A DNA stretch of 64,000 nucleotides, from positions 81,108,551 to 81,172,550 of the forward strand of contig JAMXBB010000011.1 of assembly GCA_024138015.1 (NCBI GenBank), in the 5' to 3' direction. This DNA comes from Lumnitzera littorea. Taxonomy: Eukaryota > Streptophyta > Magnoliopsida > Myrtales > Combretaceae. Position numbers and translations under genes: made by a program. This document shows positions 48,010-60,774 of the stretch, piece after piece. A model generated the notes under the pieces. The model was not told the DNA's origin, searched no databases, and saw only the letters and a program-made list of their open reading frames with translations. How positions within the stretch are numbered: position 1 is the stretch's first letter; every line of letters starts with the position of its first letter.

Positions 48010-48571
48010 TGTAACAACCAAATTGGAACTCTTCCCATTGAGGTATTATTTGTTTTGATGTGGAACGCTGTATGGTTTTATCTTTTGGTACAACAACTTC
48101 CCAAGAGGTTACCCATCTTGGGATTTTTCTAGCTTAGGCATGCTTAACTTTAGAATTTTTACATACTTTAAGTTGCTACACCAAAAGGCATCTTAATAAT
48201 TAAAATTCTATCACCTAGTATTTAAGGGATATTATAATCCACTCTCTTTATAAAAATGACGTTTTCATAAGTTTTGTCACATAAGTTTAGGACCATCACC
48301 AGGTAGATGTTTAGCCTTTCTAGCTGGAGGATTGTTTTGATATCACTTGTAACGATCAAACTGGAACTCTTCCTACCGGGATATTATTCATCGGTGTAGA
48401 ACGTTACATAGTTTTGTCCCTTAGTGCAGCAGTTTTCTAAGGGCTTACCCATCTTAAGATTGACCTTATTTGAGTACGTTTAACTTTGGAATTCTGATGT
48501 ATTCTAAATCAATACACTAAAAGGTGCTTCGATGATTAAAGTTCAATCAACTATATTTAAGGGGTGTTACT
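48010..48571 (-). mobile_element. complete Cassandra-type TRIM with 5S-like LTRs
   Basis: LTRs are 48010-48236 (227 bp) and 48348-48571 (224 bp), with a 111-bp internal region between them. Plus-strand images start TGTAACAACC and TGTAACGATC. Both LTRs carry a 5S rRNA-derived block (e.g. CTTCCCAAGAGGTTACCCATC and GGCATGCTTAACTTTAG). On the minus strand the PBS-like AGTGATATCAAAAC follows the LTR end, matching initiator tRNA-Met with changes, and a purine run AAAGAGAGTGGA precedes the other LTR. Flanks GAATG (48005-48009) and GAATT (48572-48576) are a near-perfect target duplication. No coding capacity; Cassandra depends on enzymes from other elements. The element sits inside a MULE transposase pseudogene. 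Confidence 0.9.
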
Positions 48572-48745
48572 GAATTCATAAATTAGAACACTAGAAAATC
48601 AACTTCTCGATTGTATTTATTCAAAATTACCATGCAACTTGTGCTATGGGGTTACCAAACTTAATTGCATTTGTGAACTTCAATAAATCATTAAAAGATT
48701 TGTCATGGTTATCGTACTCTCTCAATCGCCATTCTTTCTCCATCT

Positions 48746-49347
48746 AACCTATTTTAACTTTGTAACTTCACCATCAACCACAAAATACACTTAAATAACA
48801 AAAATGTTTATCTAATCTTGTAACTTTGAAATAAAAAACAAGGTAACAAAAAATTGCTTAAAAAAGATGCTAGTAACAAATCCTAATGAAGATCAAGTTT
48901 GAATGGATGCGTAGATACCTCCAATCCTTGGAGAAACAAATCTCTTACAGGTATAAAGAGGAGCTAAGCTTTAGGAAGAGAACATTCAAAACATTCGATA
49001 GCAAACAGAACAAAAGAAAATGATAAAATATGTGTTAAATAAATAAAAATCTCATATTTAAGTTTAAAATTGAGCTAGAATACATGATTCAGAGCTTTGA
49101 TAATAGAACTTTACAATTATGTGTCTTTTGGTTTGTTTAACAAACATCAAGAAGAGAGGGGGATCAAGAATGAAATGCTAGAAAAATGAAAAGTAAAACT
49201 GCAGAGAGAGACAAGTTGCAAGACTGATGAATTGTTAAAATTTCAAGGAAAGTGAATGAAGTCATTGATTCTTTAGCCAACAGGTTATATGGAAGGAACG
49301 AAAATGATGTATTCTTTGACAAACCACCAACATTTGTTAATTACATT
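48746..49347. other. gene-free stretch
   Basis: AT-rich with no supported gene. It may include the eroded N-terminal part of the MULE gene. Confidence 0.4.
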
Positions 49348-49756
49348 TTGTATTTAGGGGAAATTGCAAAAAACCCTCTTAAACTTTGATTTAGGTGTCG
49401 ATTGATTCCCTAAATTTTCAAAATAAGGTTTTTGACTCTTTAAACTTTGATAAATTGGTAAAATAACCCCCATAACCTCTTTAGACTTTAATTTTAGTAC
49501 GTAAATATCCTTTGAACTCCTCATAGTTTAAGGGGATATTTATGCATCAAAATCAAAGTTTAAGGAGTGTTTACATACCAAAATCAGAGTTTAAAGAGTG
49601 TTTACACATCAAAATTAAAGTTTAAGAGTTGTAGGGGTTGTTTTGCCAAGTTATGAAAGTTTAGGGGATCAAAAACCTTACTTTGAAAGTTCAGGAGGTC
49701 AATCCACATCTAAGTGAAAGTTTAGGAGAGTATTTTGCATTTTCCCCTTGTATTTA
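49348..49756. mobile_element. non-autonomous MULE-like element (49357-49747), 9-bp target duplication
   Basis: 391-bp fold-back element, GGGGAAATTGCAAAA at the left and TTTTGCATTTTCCCC at the right. The inverted arms extend well over 100 bp with scattered differences (AAACTTT blocks pairing with AAAGTTT blocks). It is flanked by the identical 9-mer TTGTATTTA at 49348-49356 and 49748-49756. A 9-bp duplication with long inverted ends is the Mutator signature. No ORF. Confidence 0.9.
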
Positions 49757-50135
49757 AATAATGTTCAATATGGATGCTTTAGGCTTAAGAAGTCAATATG
49801 CAATTCAAAGACTAATGCGGTAGGCAGTATGTTGCTCATTATTGGTGACTAATCTACCTATTTTGTTCTCATACATATTTTATGTTCTTACGTTAATGAA
49901 TTAATCATCATTTACCCAAAAAAAAAAAAAAATGGAGAGAGCTACTATAAGCATTAGCAACTCACTCATTATGTATCATTTAATGTAAATAAAATCTAAA
50001 TGAAAATTTTTTGACTTAGTATGAATAAAGCCTAAATAAAATTGCACTTGTATTAATGCAACTGTACATACACACACAATCATCTCTTCACTTAATGCAT
50101 GTGATACACGTGTCTTTTTTTTATTTTATTTTAGG
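49757..50135. other. gene-free stretch
   Basis: AT-rich with a poly-A run near 49918. Nothing else recognised. Confidence 0.4.
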
Positions 50136-53097
50136 ATAACTGTAAGCCCCTAAAGCCAAGCCAAGCCAAGTAACCGTAAGATTGAACTTAGAACCCAAGG
50201 TTTGGGACAATTGGTTAAAGAATCCGATCAAACCAAAATTATAAACTATTGAGAGAAATATTAATAAAAATGATCCCGTAAACTTAAATTTAAGAAAATA
50301 AGTAGTAAAATAGGAGACTATAAAATTTTCAAATTTTAAGCATAATAAGTACTAATTACTGAAAAGGCAAAAAGTGTAATATAATAACTAATAAATTACT
50401 AAAGATAGATTATGTGTATACTAAAAATTTTAGAATGACCAAAATAATAATGAGGAATGTTCACGTGTACTCCATATGTATTTACGTATAGATAAAAATA
50501 CGCGAAATTACCTAAATTGGCAAAAAACTAAGTAAATAATTAAAGAAAATTATAAATTAATTATGGAAAAATCAGAAAAAATCAGAAGAGGATAAGATGA
50601 ATCAAGATCAGGTCGTGGCAGGTCCAAATCTGCAAAAGAAAAATCAGCCAATAAAAATTAGACAACTTAAAAGCCAAAAATCAAGGAAAATGGGCAAAGT
50701 CTTGTCAAATTAATGCATATTAATTACAAAAAATGTCTATAAATAGGGGAAAAATTTATAGAAGTCATTTGGACAGTTTAGCATTTGGGAAAAATAGGAA
50801 CACTGAAAAAATCGAGAGAAAATCCAGAAAAAAGAAAAAAAAAACTATGTAGATTGGGCAAGTGAACCAAACCCACCACTCTCCACCACCTAGGACCGAA
50901 CCACCACCACCACTACCCTACACTAGAACCACCGCCTAGGCCAGCCGACAACCTTGGACCGGGTTTGGACGGCCAGAAAGCTTTGAACCGATTAGTCTAT
51001 TATTTATCCCGATTTTTGAATAATTTTGTAAAATTAGTTATTTTGCCTAGAAAATTATGAAACTTGTTATTCTGAGGTTTTATTGTATGTAGATTTAGGG
51101 GAAAATATTTATTTAGTTTAATTATGTCTGAAAATATAGGGTCCTTAACAAATTGTTCAAAACCGAGCATGATTAAATCGGAAAATAAATAGGCTTAGGA
51201 GTATAGTTTGGAGCTCAAATTTTTTCTGTAAGATGCTCATATAATGTAGAATAGTGCTATGAAGCCATTTTTTTAAAATTAATTTTTGAAATTTTTAAGT
51301 TAATTTTTAGCCCTAAAATGATGGAAAAATTGGGTGATTTGGGGTTAATTAGGTGATTAAGATGTTAATTACTGATTTAGATATTAATTATATGTTTAGG
51401 GATGTTAATCTCTGAAGTGGAACCCTAATCCTAGCCTTTGGAGTATTAAGTATGGTTAATTAGGGAAATTAGGTAAGTAATATAAGAAATTAGTAATATG
51501 TGAAATTGTAAATTAATAAATCTAAAAAAAAAATAGATTTATTTAGGTAATATTATAATAGAAATTAGAAACATAATAAATCTGAAATAACATTTAATTT
51601 TAAGTAAATGTCTCAAAATGTAAGATTTTCACACATCGGGAATAAATCCAATACCACAATTAGGGTTAGCGTGTACCGAATAGTATAGAATACCAAATTA
51701 CGACCCAATAGGGTATTTGGACACTCGAGCTTAATGTAATTATTTTCACATTAGGATTCGAGCATATTTAAGGCTTAGGAATCAAAATTTAAAATCTTAT
51801 TTAGGATTCGAACATCGAAATAGAGTACAATGAATCATTACGACGTAATGGGTATATGCGAAAAAAATGAGTTAAAATATAACTTAGAATATGAATCCAT
51901 AAAATATAAGTACTAAAAAGACCTATTTATATTATAGGACACCCAAAGACAAATCAGCTTGCGACTAAGGGATCGAGCGATCGAGCAATTTCAAGTAAGT
52001 TGGGTTATTGCTTATTGCTTATTGTAATAGAGTACTAGTTTTGTAGTACTCGGAGACTTAGGCTTGTATATGATTGTGAATGTAAGTAGTGTACGCATGT
52101 GTTTGATGTATCTAAATTCGTGCTAAAATTTGTATTGTGAGTGATTTTGTGACTGATTAAATTGGTATGAAATTGTTTGAGCACCCTAAACGGAATTTAA
52201 TCTTAGTCGACCCTAATACCTAAAAATGTCATGCATTGTAACCCGTTAGGGGAACATAGGATTCTCCAACCAAATACCGACCCCTTCGAAAGGGATAGCG
52301 CAGGATTGCAAAATGGTCCCTTCTTCATCCTCAGTCGAACTAAGTGACAGGAGAAGAGGTCGCAGCGGGGGTGAAGTCAATGGTTCGAAGGTAGTCGCGG
52401 GAGGAGCGAGGTCTCCATTGCACAAGCCTGGGTTTGGTTGTGAGCTGCTGCATAACATGGAACTCCTCAACCCGGATTGGAGCGGGTGAAATTTCTCTGA
52501 TTTCACAACGGATCGGACTACGTTGTGCGATGACACTCAAGTGTTGCATTGCATGAAAATAATTGATTGGTAACCGTGTTTGTGCTTGTATGCATTCATG
52601 AGTCTCCAATTCAACTTACTGAGCTGTAATTGCTCATACCCTTATAGATCCTTTTGCAGGTTCTGATTTCTGAACACCTCAAGTACTATGCCGCCCTACA
52701 ATTACCCAGAGGTTAGTCTTTTGAAGTCAAGGGTGTGAGGATCAAGTTACTTAGTATAATGTGTAACTAGGGTGACCATGTAACTAGGGTGACCATGTAA
52801 CTAGGGATGAAAGACTGATAGTTATTATGTAATCTAGTGAACTGTCATGTGTATATGTAAAACTTCCTAGGGAGCTCTGTGGACTTATATATATAATTAT
52901 ACATGTTATTAGAAATTTGCACTATTTATCATAATTGTAGTTTAATTGTTAATCGGACTGTTTACTTCAAAGTGAGGAGTCGTCGACGCCTTGTGTAGAT
53001 CATGTCTATGGTAGGCACTGTGAGGACAGTTACTATCATAGAATGGTTTACACGGCAGGACTGTTGCGACTCTGCGACTTCGGGACGTAACGATAAC
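50136..53097 (+). mobile_element. solo LTR (50141-53092) with target duplication
   Basis: Complete plus-strand LTR of the ~3-kb family, TGTAAGCCCCTAAAG to GACGTAACG, 2952 bp, between ATAAC duplications at 50136-50140 and 53093-53097. The last base is G rather than the expected A. TATA box at 50738-50745; hairpin 52504-52527 has a perfect stem. The donor-like position near 50990 is degenerate (CCGATTAGTC) in this copy. A 17-18-bp unit (TGTAACTAGGGTGACCA) is repeated about 2.5 times at 52760-52806. Confidence 0.94.
52760..52806 (+). repeat. 17-18-bp tandem repeat within the solo LTR
   Basis: Units of TGTAACTAGGGTGACCA, just over two and a half copies. It is not seen at the matching place in the LTR at 1247-4217, so it is private to this copy. 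Confidence 0.85.
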
Positions 53098-55998
53098 CTC
53101 AAGTGAAAACGCATGTCTTGCATCATGTATACCCTTAAGGTACTTCTTTGGAGATATATATATATATATTCATATTTATATTTTTCAAAGGAAAATGTAC
53201 TCATTTAGTCCCTTCATTTATCTGTTTTCATTTTTGAAATCCAAGCTTTATGTTTTTCTAATCTATCTTAATGTTTTCAAACTTTTACAAAAGTTAAGTT
53301 TTCATCAATTTCATTGAACTTTGTGTTCATCCTTGATACATATTGTCTTCTAACTTGTTTATAATAAAACAAATATCATTAAATACTTTTACACTATGTT
53401 TGGAACCGTAGAAATGACTGGAAACCAATGGAGAGTGGTAGAAATGAAAAGAATTCAAATGTTAAATTACTTTAGTTAGAATCTGAAATGAGATAAATAG
53501 GGGCTTTCTATGGTAATGCTAACAATCTAACATTATCGTTAGGCTGAATGATATAAATCATTGATTGAAATTGTTTTAATCTACGCCATTTATGTCATTA
53601 AAATGAGTTAACCTGTTACCTGAATAATAAGTTATTATCATTTATGAATAAAAAATAAAAAGATCAATTCTTAAATAATATTAAACAATAAAAGAAAAGG
53701 CAAATGAAATTGAATTTACAAAACTAAAATATAAATCATTTTCATAACCTTACTCTCTTAAAGTAAGAAGAAGTCATTTCATAGTAAAATGACTCAAGTA
53801 TGGTAGAATATTACGTTCATCAACAACATTACTCTATAGTTCTTTATTCGAGTATGTTTTTTTATTCCATCAAGTTTTGTTATTTTTTTTTTTGGGTTTA
53901 GGGTTTTAGATATTTGATTCAACTGTCAATGGTATTTCTATGTTTTTCATGAAATTTTTTTATACAATCTAATTATTGTGAAGAATCATTACTCTAATCA
54001 TCCCATCTTATTGAAGCATTGGTTTAAGAAGATCTAGAGAGATTAGGGTTTCGATATTTTCAAACAAAACTGCATCTTCAACATTATTTGTTGACAATAA
54101 TAGATTACTATCGATGGTTAGTAGGGGAATGAAATTGTAACATTGAATTCTTGTTGACAGTTTAATATCATTGTCAACAGGAAATTACAGTTACATTTTT
54201 TCCTTCCCATTAACTGTCAATAGTAATATTATACTGTTAATAGATAAAAAGAACCTTTTATTTAGTAATTGATATGAGCTAAGTATACATATCAAATTCT
54301 AATATAGTGGATATGAGTTTGAGTCGATCTCTCGGAGACCTCAAGTATTAATATTAACCTTATCCTTATTATCTAATTGGAAAATTGTGATGAGTTGAGT
54401 GCATTAAAAATACTAAAATTAACAAACTAATTTAATTATGAGACTTGACTAAGTAATTAGGAAGCAATAAAATTAAGAACAACTTCAAGAAGGCAAATAA
54501 CATATTTAGGAATTGTTTCCCTTCGTGTTTAATATGTTATTGCTTAAAATATATCCAATTCTATCTCTATTATTCCCGATCGAAGGGATTTGCAATTGAA
54601 ATTAACAATTTTCTAAAGCATATTAACCTTAACCTTAAATTATTTACCGGAATCTTTTCACTTAGTAATATAATTTAGAACTGCATTAATGTACAATGAA
54701 TTCTTACACAAAAATAACAATTTTCCGGAAGAATTATGCATCTTATCTTTAAGTAAACATATAACTCTCTTCAATTATGCTTAGATTTCATTACCCATAT
54801 GATTTCTCAATTATCATGCATAATATCATAAATTGATACCCTAAAAATATCAATTAACAATAAAAACACATAATCGAATCAAGAAAGATAGAAACTTTAT
54901 TGAAAATTATCATTAAATTCAATAGTCATATGAAACCCTAGGTTCTACAATCCTAAATACAATAATCTTAAACTATTATGATGAAATTAGAAGAAAATTG
55001 CAACAAAAACAAGAAGTAAAACATGACAAACCCCTTTTGTTGATGAAAAATCTCTTCAATTTTGAAATTAGATGATGCATTCACCTTTTCCCTTCTCTTT
55101 TTTTCAACTCTCTTCTATGTTAAATGTGAAAAGTTATGTCAAAAACCCTTACAAGTCCTTATATAATACATTATGAATTTCCTTTTTCATCACTAGATAC
55201 AGCCTGGGATATAGTTGTATTCATAGATTGTGTAACTCAATGACTTTGGGCACTAAAGTCATCCTTTGTGGGACACAGCCTAAGGATATAGTTAGGTTAT
55301 GGAACTTATTGACAAAAAATTTACAACTTTTCCTATTATATGGACATAATTGTGTTTGCTAGTTGTGTCTTGCTTCAAAACTTCATAACTCATTTATTTG
55401 AACTCCGAATTAAGTGAAACTTGATTCATTTTCTTTGTTTTCAATCCAAGAATGCATTTAAATATCGAAATCAAAATTTTACTCAATTAAGTGTCAATTT
55501 CTTTAAAAACAACAAAAAAATAAGGAAAAATGCTATAAAATCATAATGGAAAGTGAATTAAAAATAAGAGTTTTCAATAACATTAATCTATCGATAGTTA
55601 ATGAGAATACAGAAGATCTAACCCCGTTATTATCGACGGATGAAATTATTCGTCGATGGATAAAACTAGGGGAGCTCCTGTATCCTTACTTACTATCGAC
55701 AATTCACTATTACTGTTAATAGTGTTTTCTAATATGTTAAATGATAGATAGATTCTATTGAAATTATATTGCTGCACATAACTATCTGATTTTCATAATT
55801 CTATTAAAACGTAATTTTATGAAATTTGTACAGGTTTGTAAATTTTTGGAGGGAGTAAGATGAAGTGATCAATGACATTGTACATGCATTACTTGTACGG
55901 CTCAAGATCGCCCTATTCCCCCCCAATTGTATTACTTATACTTTTATTAGTATTGGAATGTCATGATTTTGCTTCCTTGGTTTATCTTTATACAAGCA
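53098..55998. other. gene-free stretch with scattered repeat motifs
   Basis: 53390-53480 resembles one end of the purine-rich MITE family (CACTATGTTTGG...). 53920-54240 and 55590-55720 carry many copies of ACTGTCAA / TTGACAGT / ATCGATAG-like words in both orientations. 54270-55500 is AT-rich without ORFs and may be another non-coding element. Confidence 0.4.
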
Positions 55999-55999
55999 G

Positions 56000-56261
56000 G
56001 ACGAGAGTAAGAAGATAAAGGTAGATAAACATCCAGTTAAGGAGGAGGTTAGTGATGATTTTGATTTATACATTTTTGTTAGCTTAAGATGGTTTTAGGT
56101 TACTCTTATATGATTATGTTTGTCTTTCTTTTTAGATGCTTGCAAGAAGAGTTGAAAAGTGGTGTGCTCTTCCTCCCGAAGAAAAGAGGAAATACAAAGG
56201 CAAATTAATAGCTCGAAAGAGTATCAAAGTCAGAAGGAGGAATCTAGAGGTGCTATGAAGT
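56000..56261 (+). pseudogene. possible two-exon gene remnant, HMG-box-like
   Basis: An exon-like piece 56000-56047 (after CAAGCAG, before GTTAGT; DESKKIKVDKHPVKEE) is followed by a second from 56136 (after CTTTTTAG), reading MLARRVEKWCALPPEEKRK and ending at TGA 56259-56261. The pattern W..LPPEEK.KY recalls the second half of plant HMG-box proteins. The rest of such a gene is missing. The similarity is short and may be chance. Confidence 0.25.
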
Positions 56262-56499
56262 TGGTAAGATTAAATAGGTATTCAAAATTATTAATTTGGA
56301 TTTTGTTATCCTTTTTAATACTTTTTTTTTTTTTGTATTGTTTAATTTTACCAGATGAGATGTTAACTTAGACATTACTGAAGTCCTTTCATCCTTTTCT
56401 AATGCAAAAAGGAGCGATTTCCCTTTATAACACTCTCTTGAAGTGTTGAACTACTTGGTGGATCCCTTAAATAACAATCTCTCGAAGTGCTGAACTACT

Positions 56500-57958
56500 T
56501 GGTACATCTAATACCTTTGAGAAACGGAGCGGTTTCCCTTTATAAATGAGTGGATCCCCTTACGTCTCTACATACTCCACATGAATACCCAAAAATGTTC
56601 CCTCAAATACGTGTGTGCCCAAGAGACCGCTTTTGGTACAATTCCTCAACCCATTCATTTCTTTCAAGCTCATGCCTTTCTAGGATATTTACCTAGGCTA
56701 CTTCAATTTATCGACAGATTCTATATGAAACATGTACCTCTTGATATCTTGTACGAACCCATTGCTGTGAACACGAGACACTACATTCCTCTCTAAGTTC
56801 CATGAACAAAAGTGGTGCAATGCTTGAGGACAAATAGAAGTAATGGTTGCCTATATTACCCTATCCCTATCTATGATAATAGACATAGGCCTTTTTCTTT
56901 TCATTGCATGCACAAAAACATCAAGCAACCGGCTATATGCCTCTTTCGTCTTATCATTTAATAGTGTACTATCAAAGATACAAGTATAAGGATGATGGTT
57001 ACTGCCGACTAGTATTACCAATGACATTAAATATTTATTTGATCGATATGTGGAATCAAAAGCAACGACATCTTTAAAACAAGCATAGTCAAGCTAACAT
57101 GTTGAATATGACAAGAACATCCGACTAAGTTCTCCCTTTTAATTCATAATGTACTCATAAAATAGCTTGGGATTAGGTTGCTTTTGCTTCGCTAAGAATG
57201 CTAGGGCTGCTTCAACCTTACCATCACATGTATCTACCCACTTTTGCTTATCGACATAGTTGTATAGATCTTTCTTTATAAATCGAACTTCCTTGTATCT
57301 CCGTGCTTAATGGACTAGATATTCCATTATATTATGTGGTTGGAGAGTAGAATTTAACATGTATATGATTTGAACTCGATCAGTACCTAACACGAACCTA
57401 TTGGAATTTAAGAAACAATTCTGTGATGGTGGTACGAGCTTGCAATTGTGCTCAGTATTTACAGTTACAACCTCCTAAAGTCCATCATCTTCAGCCAGTT
57501 TTACTTTAAACATAGCTTCACAATTGGTTCTAGTCAATTCCCTTTCCTTTCTAACTTGGTCATTCCTACTAAGATGTTGTTGAACCCTATAACCCTCCTT
57601 ATGGCAAACTCATAGACACAATCTCACTTGCTTTTGCTCATTCTTTAATAGAATCATGCAAACGAATATCGAACCCATTTATAGTAGCATTCTTAGTATA
57701 GAAATCATAGGCCTTCGAAAAAGATGCAAACTTTCTATGAACTAAAAGTTTAATCGAATGCAAACCTATATAAGATGGCAAGTTGTTAATGGTAATCACA
57801 TTGTTTTGCTTAGAAGAATCATCATTTCCACCGTCACCAAAAACTGTAATACCATCCAATTTACCATATGCAACATCGGTTTCGGTATCGTGGTCATGAA
57901 AATCATAGCTATCTCAATTATCACAACCTAAATTGAAGACATGCTAACTAGAATTCAT
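56500..57958 (-). pseudogene. FAR1/FHY3-like (MULE-derived) protein, decayed
   Basis: Possible start at ATG 57958 (MNSS...), then GKLDGITVFGDGGND and the FAR1-type N-terminal region SFSKAYDFYTKNATINGFDIR. After stops and frameshifts come VVTVNTEHNCKLVPPS, VQIIYMLNSTLQPHNIMEYL, YKEVRFIKKDLYNYVDKQKW, EAALAFLAKQKQPNPKLFYE and the transposase core DYACFKDVVAFDSTYRSNKY, then LVILVGSNHHPYTCIFDSTLL and CSWNLERNVVS. Near 56600-56550, WAHTYLREHF fits the next conserved block. These are in the order found in FAR1-related proteins, a plant family derived from Mutator-like transposases. Some members act as transcription factors in phytochrome A signalling; others are transposon-borne. This copy has many stops and no SWIM domain. 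Confidence 0.8.
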
Positions 57959-59993
57959 ATCGTGATTGAAAAAGTTGTTGTTGTTATTCTTTTTAGATAT
58001 TGTAGGTACACTTAGGGTTTTATTGTGGAGATTTACGTATTTAATATTGAAGATAGTGGACTTTATTGTAAAAATATCGAAAATACGGAACGTACTAATT
58101 TTTGAAGTATCGTCAATAATTGCACTAAAATGTCGACAATTTCTTGACCATTTAATAATCTCATGTAACATACTATTGACGGTCACGAAAATTCGTTGAT
58201 AGTTATTTACTCCATTCAGGTAAAAAATAACTGCTTCACAGTAAAACAATAACCGAACATGATAGTATTATTTCGATAATGGTAAACATAACTGTCAACA
58301 ATAAATAAATATTGTTGACAGTCTTACGCTCTAACCCAGTAAATATGACTTCTTTGCAGTACAAAATAAATAATCTTGGTTAGTTCTTTATCATTGATGA
58401 TAACTTTAGCTGTCAACAGTTAAATTATACCGTCGATAATTTTGTTGAAAATCCTTTGATTCATCTTATTTAATTTCAATATACATGTCACTAAACAATT
58501 TTAGCATGTGTTAGATAAAATTTTAACACTACATATGGATATTAATATTACGGTGCACAATTTTAGAACATGATATTACAAATATTCAATTAACGTTATT
58601 TTATAAAGAACTCATGTATCATCTTGGTGTAATGGCATATAATATAGAATGGTATACTAACAATGATATGTACAAACCATGTTTATATTATGTGCTTTCT
58701 TAATATATAAATTATAAACATGTACTTTGTCAACATTAGTATTTTATATATAATATATGTTGGCATTAATAAACATTATATTTTATACTGGCAATAATAC
58801 ATATGGATTACTATTTACAGATTATACGTATGCATTATAATTATATCTAAACTATGTGGTGCGTATTTTTTAATTTCAATAATTGAGACTCTAATCATAC
58901 CATTAAAAAGAAAAATATACATAATATAGTTTATAGATAATGATGAATTTCATATGCAATTTATTGAATTATATATAAATTTAGTATTCTAGTATGGGAC
59001 AATTGTATGTTCAAGTTTCATCCATATAAATTATACATGAAATTTACTATAAAATTGACAATAATTTTGTCGATGGGAAAAAATAGATATATTAGTATTT
59101 AGTTGTAAAAACGGAGAAGTATATTAATTAAATGGGAAAATGATCAATATGTAAAAGGGAATATTCAATAAATAGAAAATTATGAAAAGAAAAACTAAAA
59201 ATGGAAAAATATAAAAAAGAATGAGAATATAATTAAATAGGAAAAGTCATTAATTAGAAAAAGGGAAAGGGAGAGGTAACTGCTAACTTTTTATAACAAG
59301 TTACCTTATCCAACAATATAAGGAAAATTAAAGGAATCCTTTCTTTTTTAGAGTCATTTTCTATTTTGCGTAGATTTGGGAAGAAATGAAGGGAAATAAA
59401 AGAAACCCATGTTAAGTTATAAAAATACCCCTAAAAATGGACGGAAATAAATGGGCTACGAACATTATACGTAATGAATTAGCTTTCCTTTTGCTCTATC
59501 AAGCTATATAACTGCATAAACTACTCCATTCTCTACATGTAGAACACTGTACAACTCTCCACTCTCCATCACAAACCACTCCATTTTTTGCTCTTTGTCA
59601 AGAAGAAGAAGAACAAAATAGTTGAGAAGGTATGTCTACTATAAAAAAATTGTCTTTTTTTTATGCAATTAATATTAGTACATACTTTAATCTTTTATCT
59701 TTTATTCCTTTATTTTCATATCTAAGATGTGTGTTTAAGTAGCATATAGTATAGTTGCAAAAACCAAAGGTGTGATTTTTATTTTCATGTCTTCGACTTG
59801 CATCAGAATTTAGTTATTAGAAAAAGTACTTATCTTTTTATGTTGTTTAGTTAACATAGAAGAATTAGATGTGGTATATAATTTTTTCACGAACTATGAT
59901 ATGTTACTATGTGTGGATTTTAATTTTGCACCAACTATACTATCATTTATGGAGAACTTCCAAGCATTTATGTTTTGATTGCATTAATCTCTT
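57959..59993. other. gene-free stretch with palindromic TGTTGACAGT motifs
   Basis: 58090-58450 has clustered CTGTCAACA / TGTTGACAG palindromes and GTCGACAAT / GTCGATAAT variants (e.g. at about 58287-58322), like those at 53920-54240 and 55590-55720. 58450-59270 is AT-rich. 59450-59630 has a TATA-like GCTATATAACT and a leader-like stretch ending in GAAGAAGAAGAAC before GGTATGTC, perhaps an orphan promoter and first exon. Confidence 0.4.
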
Positions 59994-60545
59994 TTGAAGA
60001 TGAATTTCTTTGCATATTTATGGATTTTGTTTGCGTTAATGTACCATGATTGTATTGGTGCTATTAATGGAAACTACATTCATGTGGAAGTATCTGATGC
60101 TGAAGTGTTAATATTTCATGGTAGAAAAGAATATCCAACACAAAATGAACTCCAAGATAATAAAAGATATTTTTTCTAGAGAAGATAACTTGAAAATACC
60201 TCAAGGTAATATTGTTAATTGCATAAGCAAGTTTTAATTTGAACTTTTTATATAATAACGCATTTTATTTAATAAAAAAATATTATCTTATTGATGTTGG
60301 CTTTATGATAAGAAGTGGACTAATACTAACTTATAGAGACTTGCATTATTACCTTAAAGAGTATTCAACATGATTAGAGAATCCCCCTAAGTTATTTAAT
60401 CATCAACATTCATCGCTCCACAATTCATTTGAAAGAGCATTTGGTGTCTTAGAAAACGGTTTCCTATTATATCAAGTGCTACAAGGATGCATTACAAATT
60501 TAAAACATAATGCAATATCATTTTAACTTATTGCATATTATATAA
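59994..60545 (+). pseudogene. PIF/Harbinger transposase remnant
   Basis: The first block, HDCIGAINGNYIHVEVSDAE and GRKEYPTQNE, matches the start of the DDE_4 (HARBI1-type) nuclease. The catalytic DG motif reads NG here, so the first Asp is lost. The central part is deleted. From about 60280 it resumes with YYLIDVGFMIRSGLILTYRD, HYYLKEYST, LFNHQHSSLHNSFERAFGVL, and after a frameshift the C-terminal block with ...IIKCYKDALQ and QYHFNLLHII. No myb-like accessory ORF was found. Non-functional. Confidence 0.82.
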
Positions 60546-60554
60546 TTTTTGAGA

Positions 60555-60774
60555 AAATTACAACAAAGGAGATCAATGTTTGGGGATAAGTTCAAATAGG
60601 GGATTAACGTTTTAAAGTGGTTTAAATAAGAGATAAATATTTCGAAAAGTTCAAATAAAGAATTAACGTTTTATAAAGTGGTTCAAATGAGGAATTCATA
60701 ATGGCTAATCCATAAAATTATTTAAACTACTTTGTAAAATGTTGATCTCTTATTTGAACGTTTCAAAAAGTTTA
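60555..60774. mobile_element. fold-back element truncated by the LTR insertion
   Basis: Left GAGAAAATTACAACAAAGG... carries CAAATAGGGGATTAACGTTT, and inverted counterparts near the right edge (ACTTTGTAAAATGTTGATCTCTTATTTGAACG) pair with it. The outermost right end is missing where the LTR starts at 60775. It resembles the MULE-type fold-back at 49357. Confidence 0.45.

Larger units (their letters stand above)
47250..48745 (-). pseudogene. MULE transposase pseudogene, split by a Cassandra insertion
   Basis: Two pieces: 48745-48572 and 48009-47250. The upstream piece has SFNDLLKFTNAIKFGNP, like the segment before the MULE catalytic core. After the insertion comes the core region DATFLYGNIAIACDY with FIPLAFILIKEE (first Asp of the DDE site at DATFLYG, ~47990). 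Then SIVNAAHVR near 47760 and AEFKRAKDDALYWFNYINLD near 47610-47550, which match the order of MuDR-like transposases. Several stops; the N-terminal half and SWIM zinc finger are not visible. The order of homologous blocks across the insertion shows that the gene was continuous before Cassandra landed. Confidence 0.7.

Noticed and set aside
57944..58249. 101-codon minus-strand ORF overlapping the FAR1-like gene start
   Set aside because: The plus strand is open over the same span because of palindromic AT-rich motifs; no conserved domain. It is more likely flank than an upstream exon.
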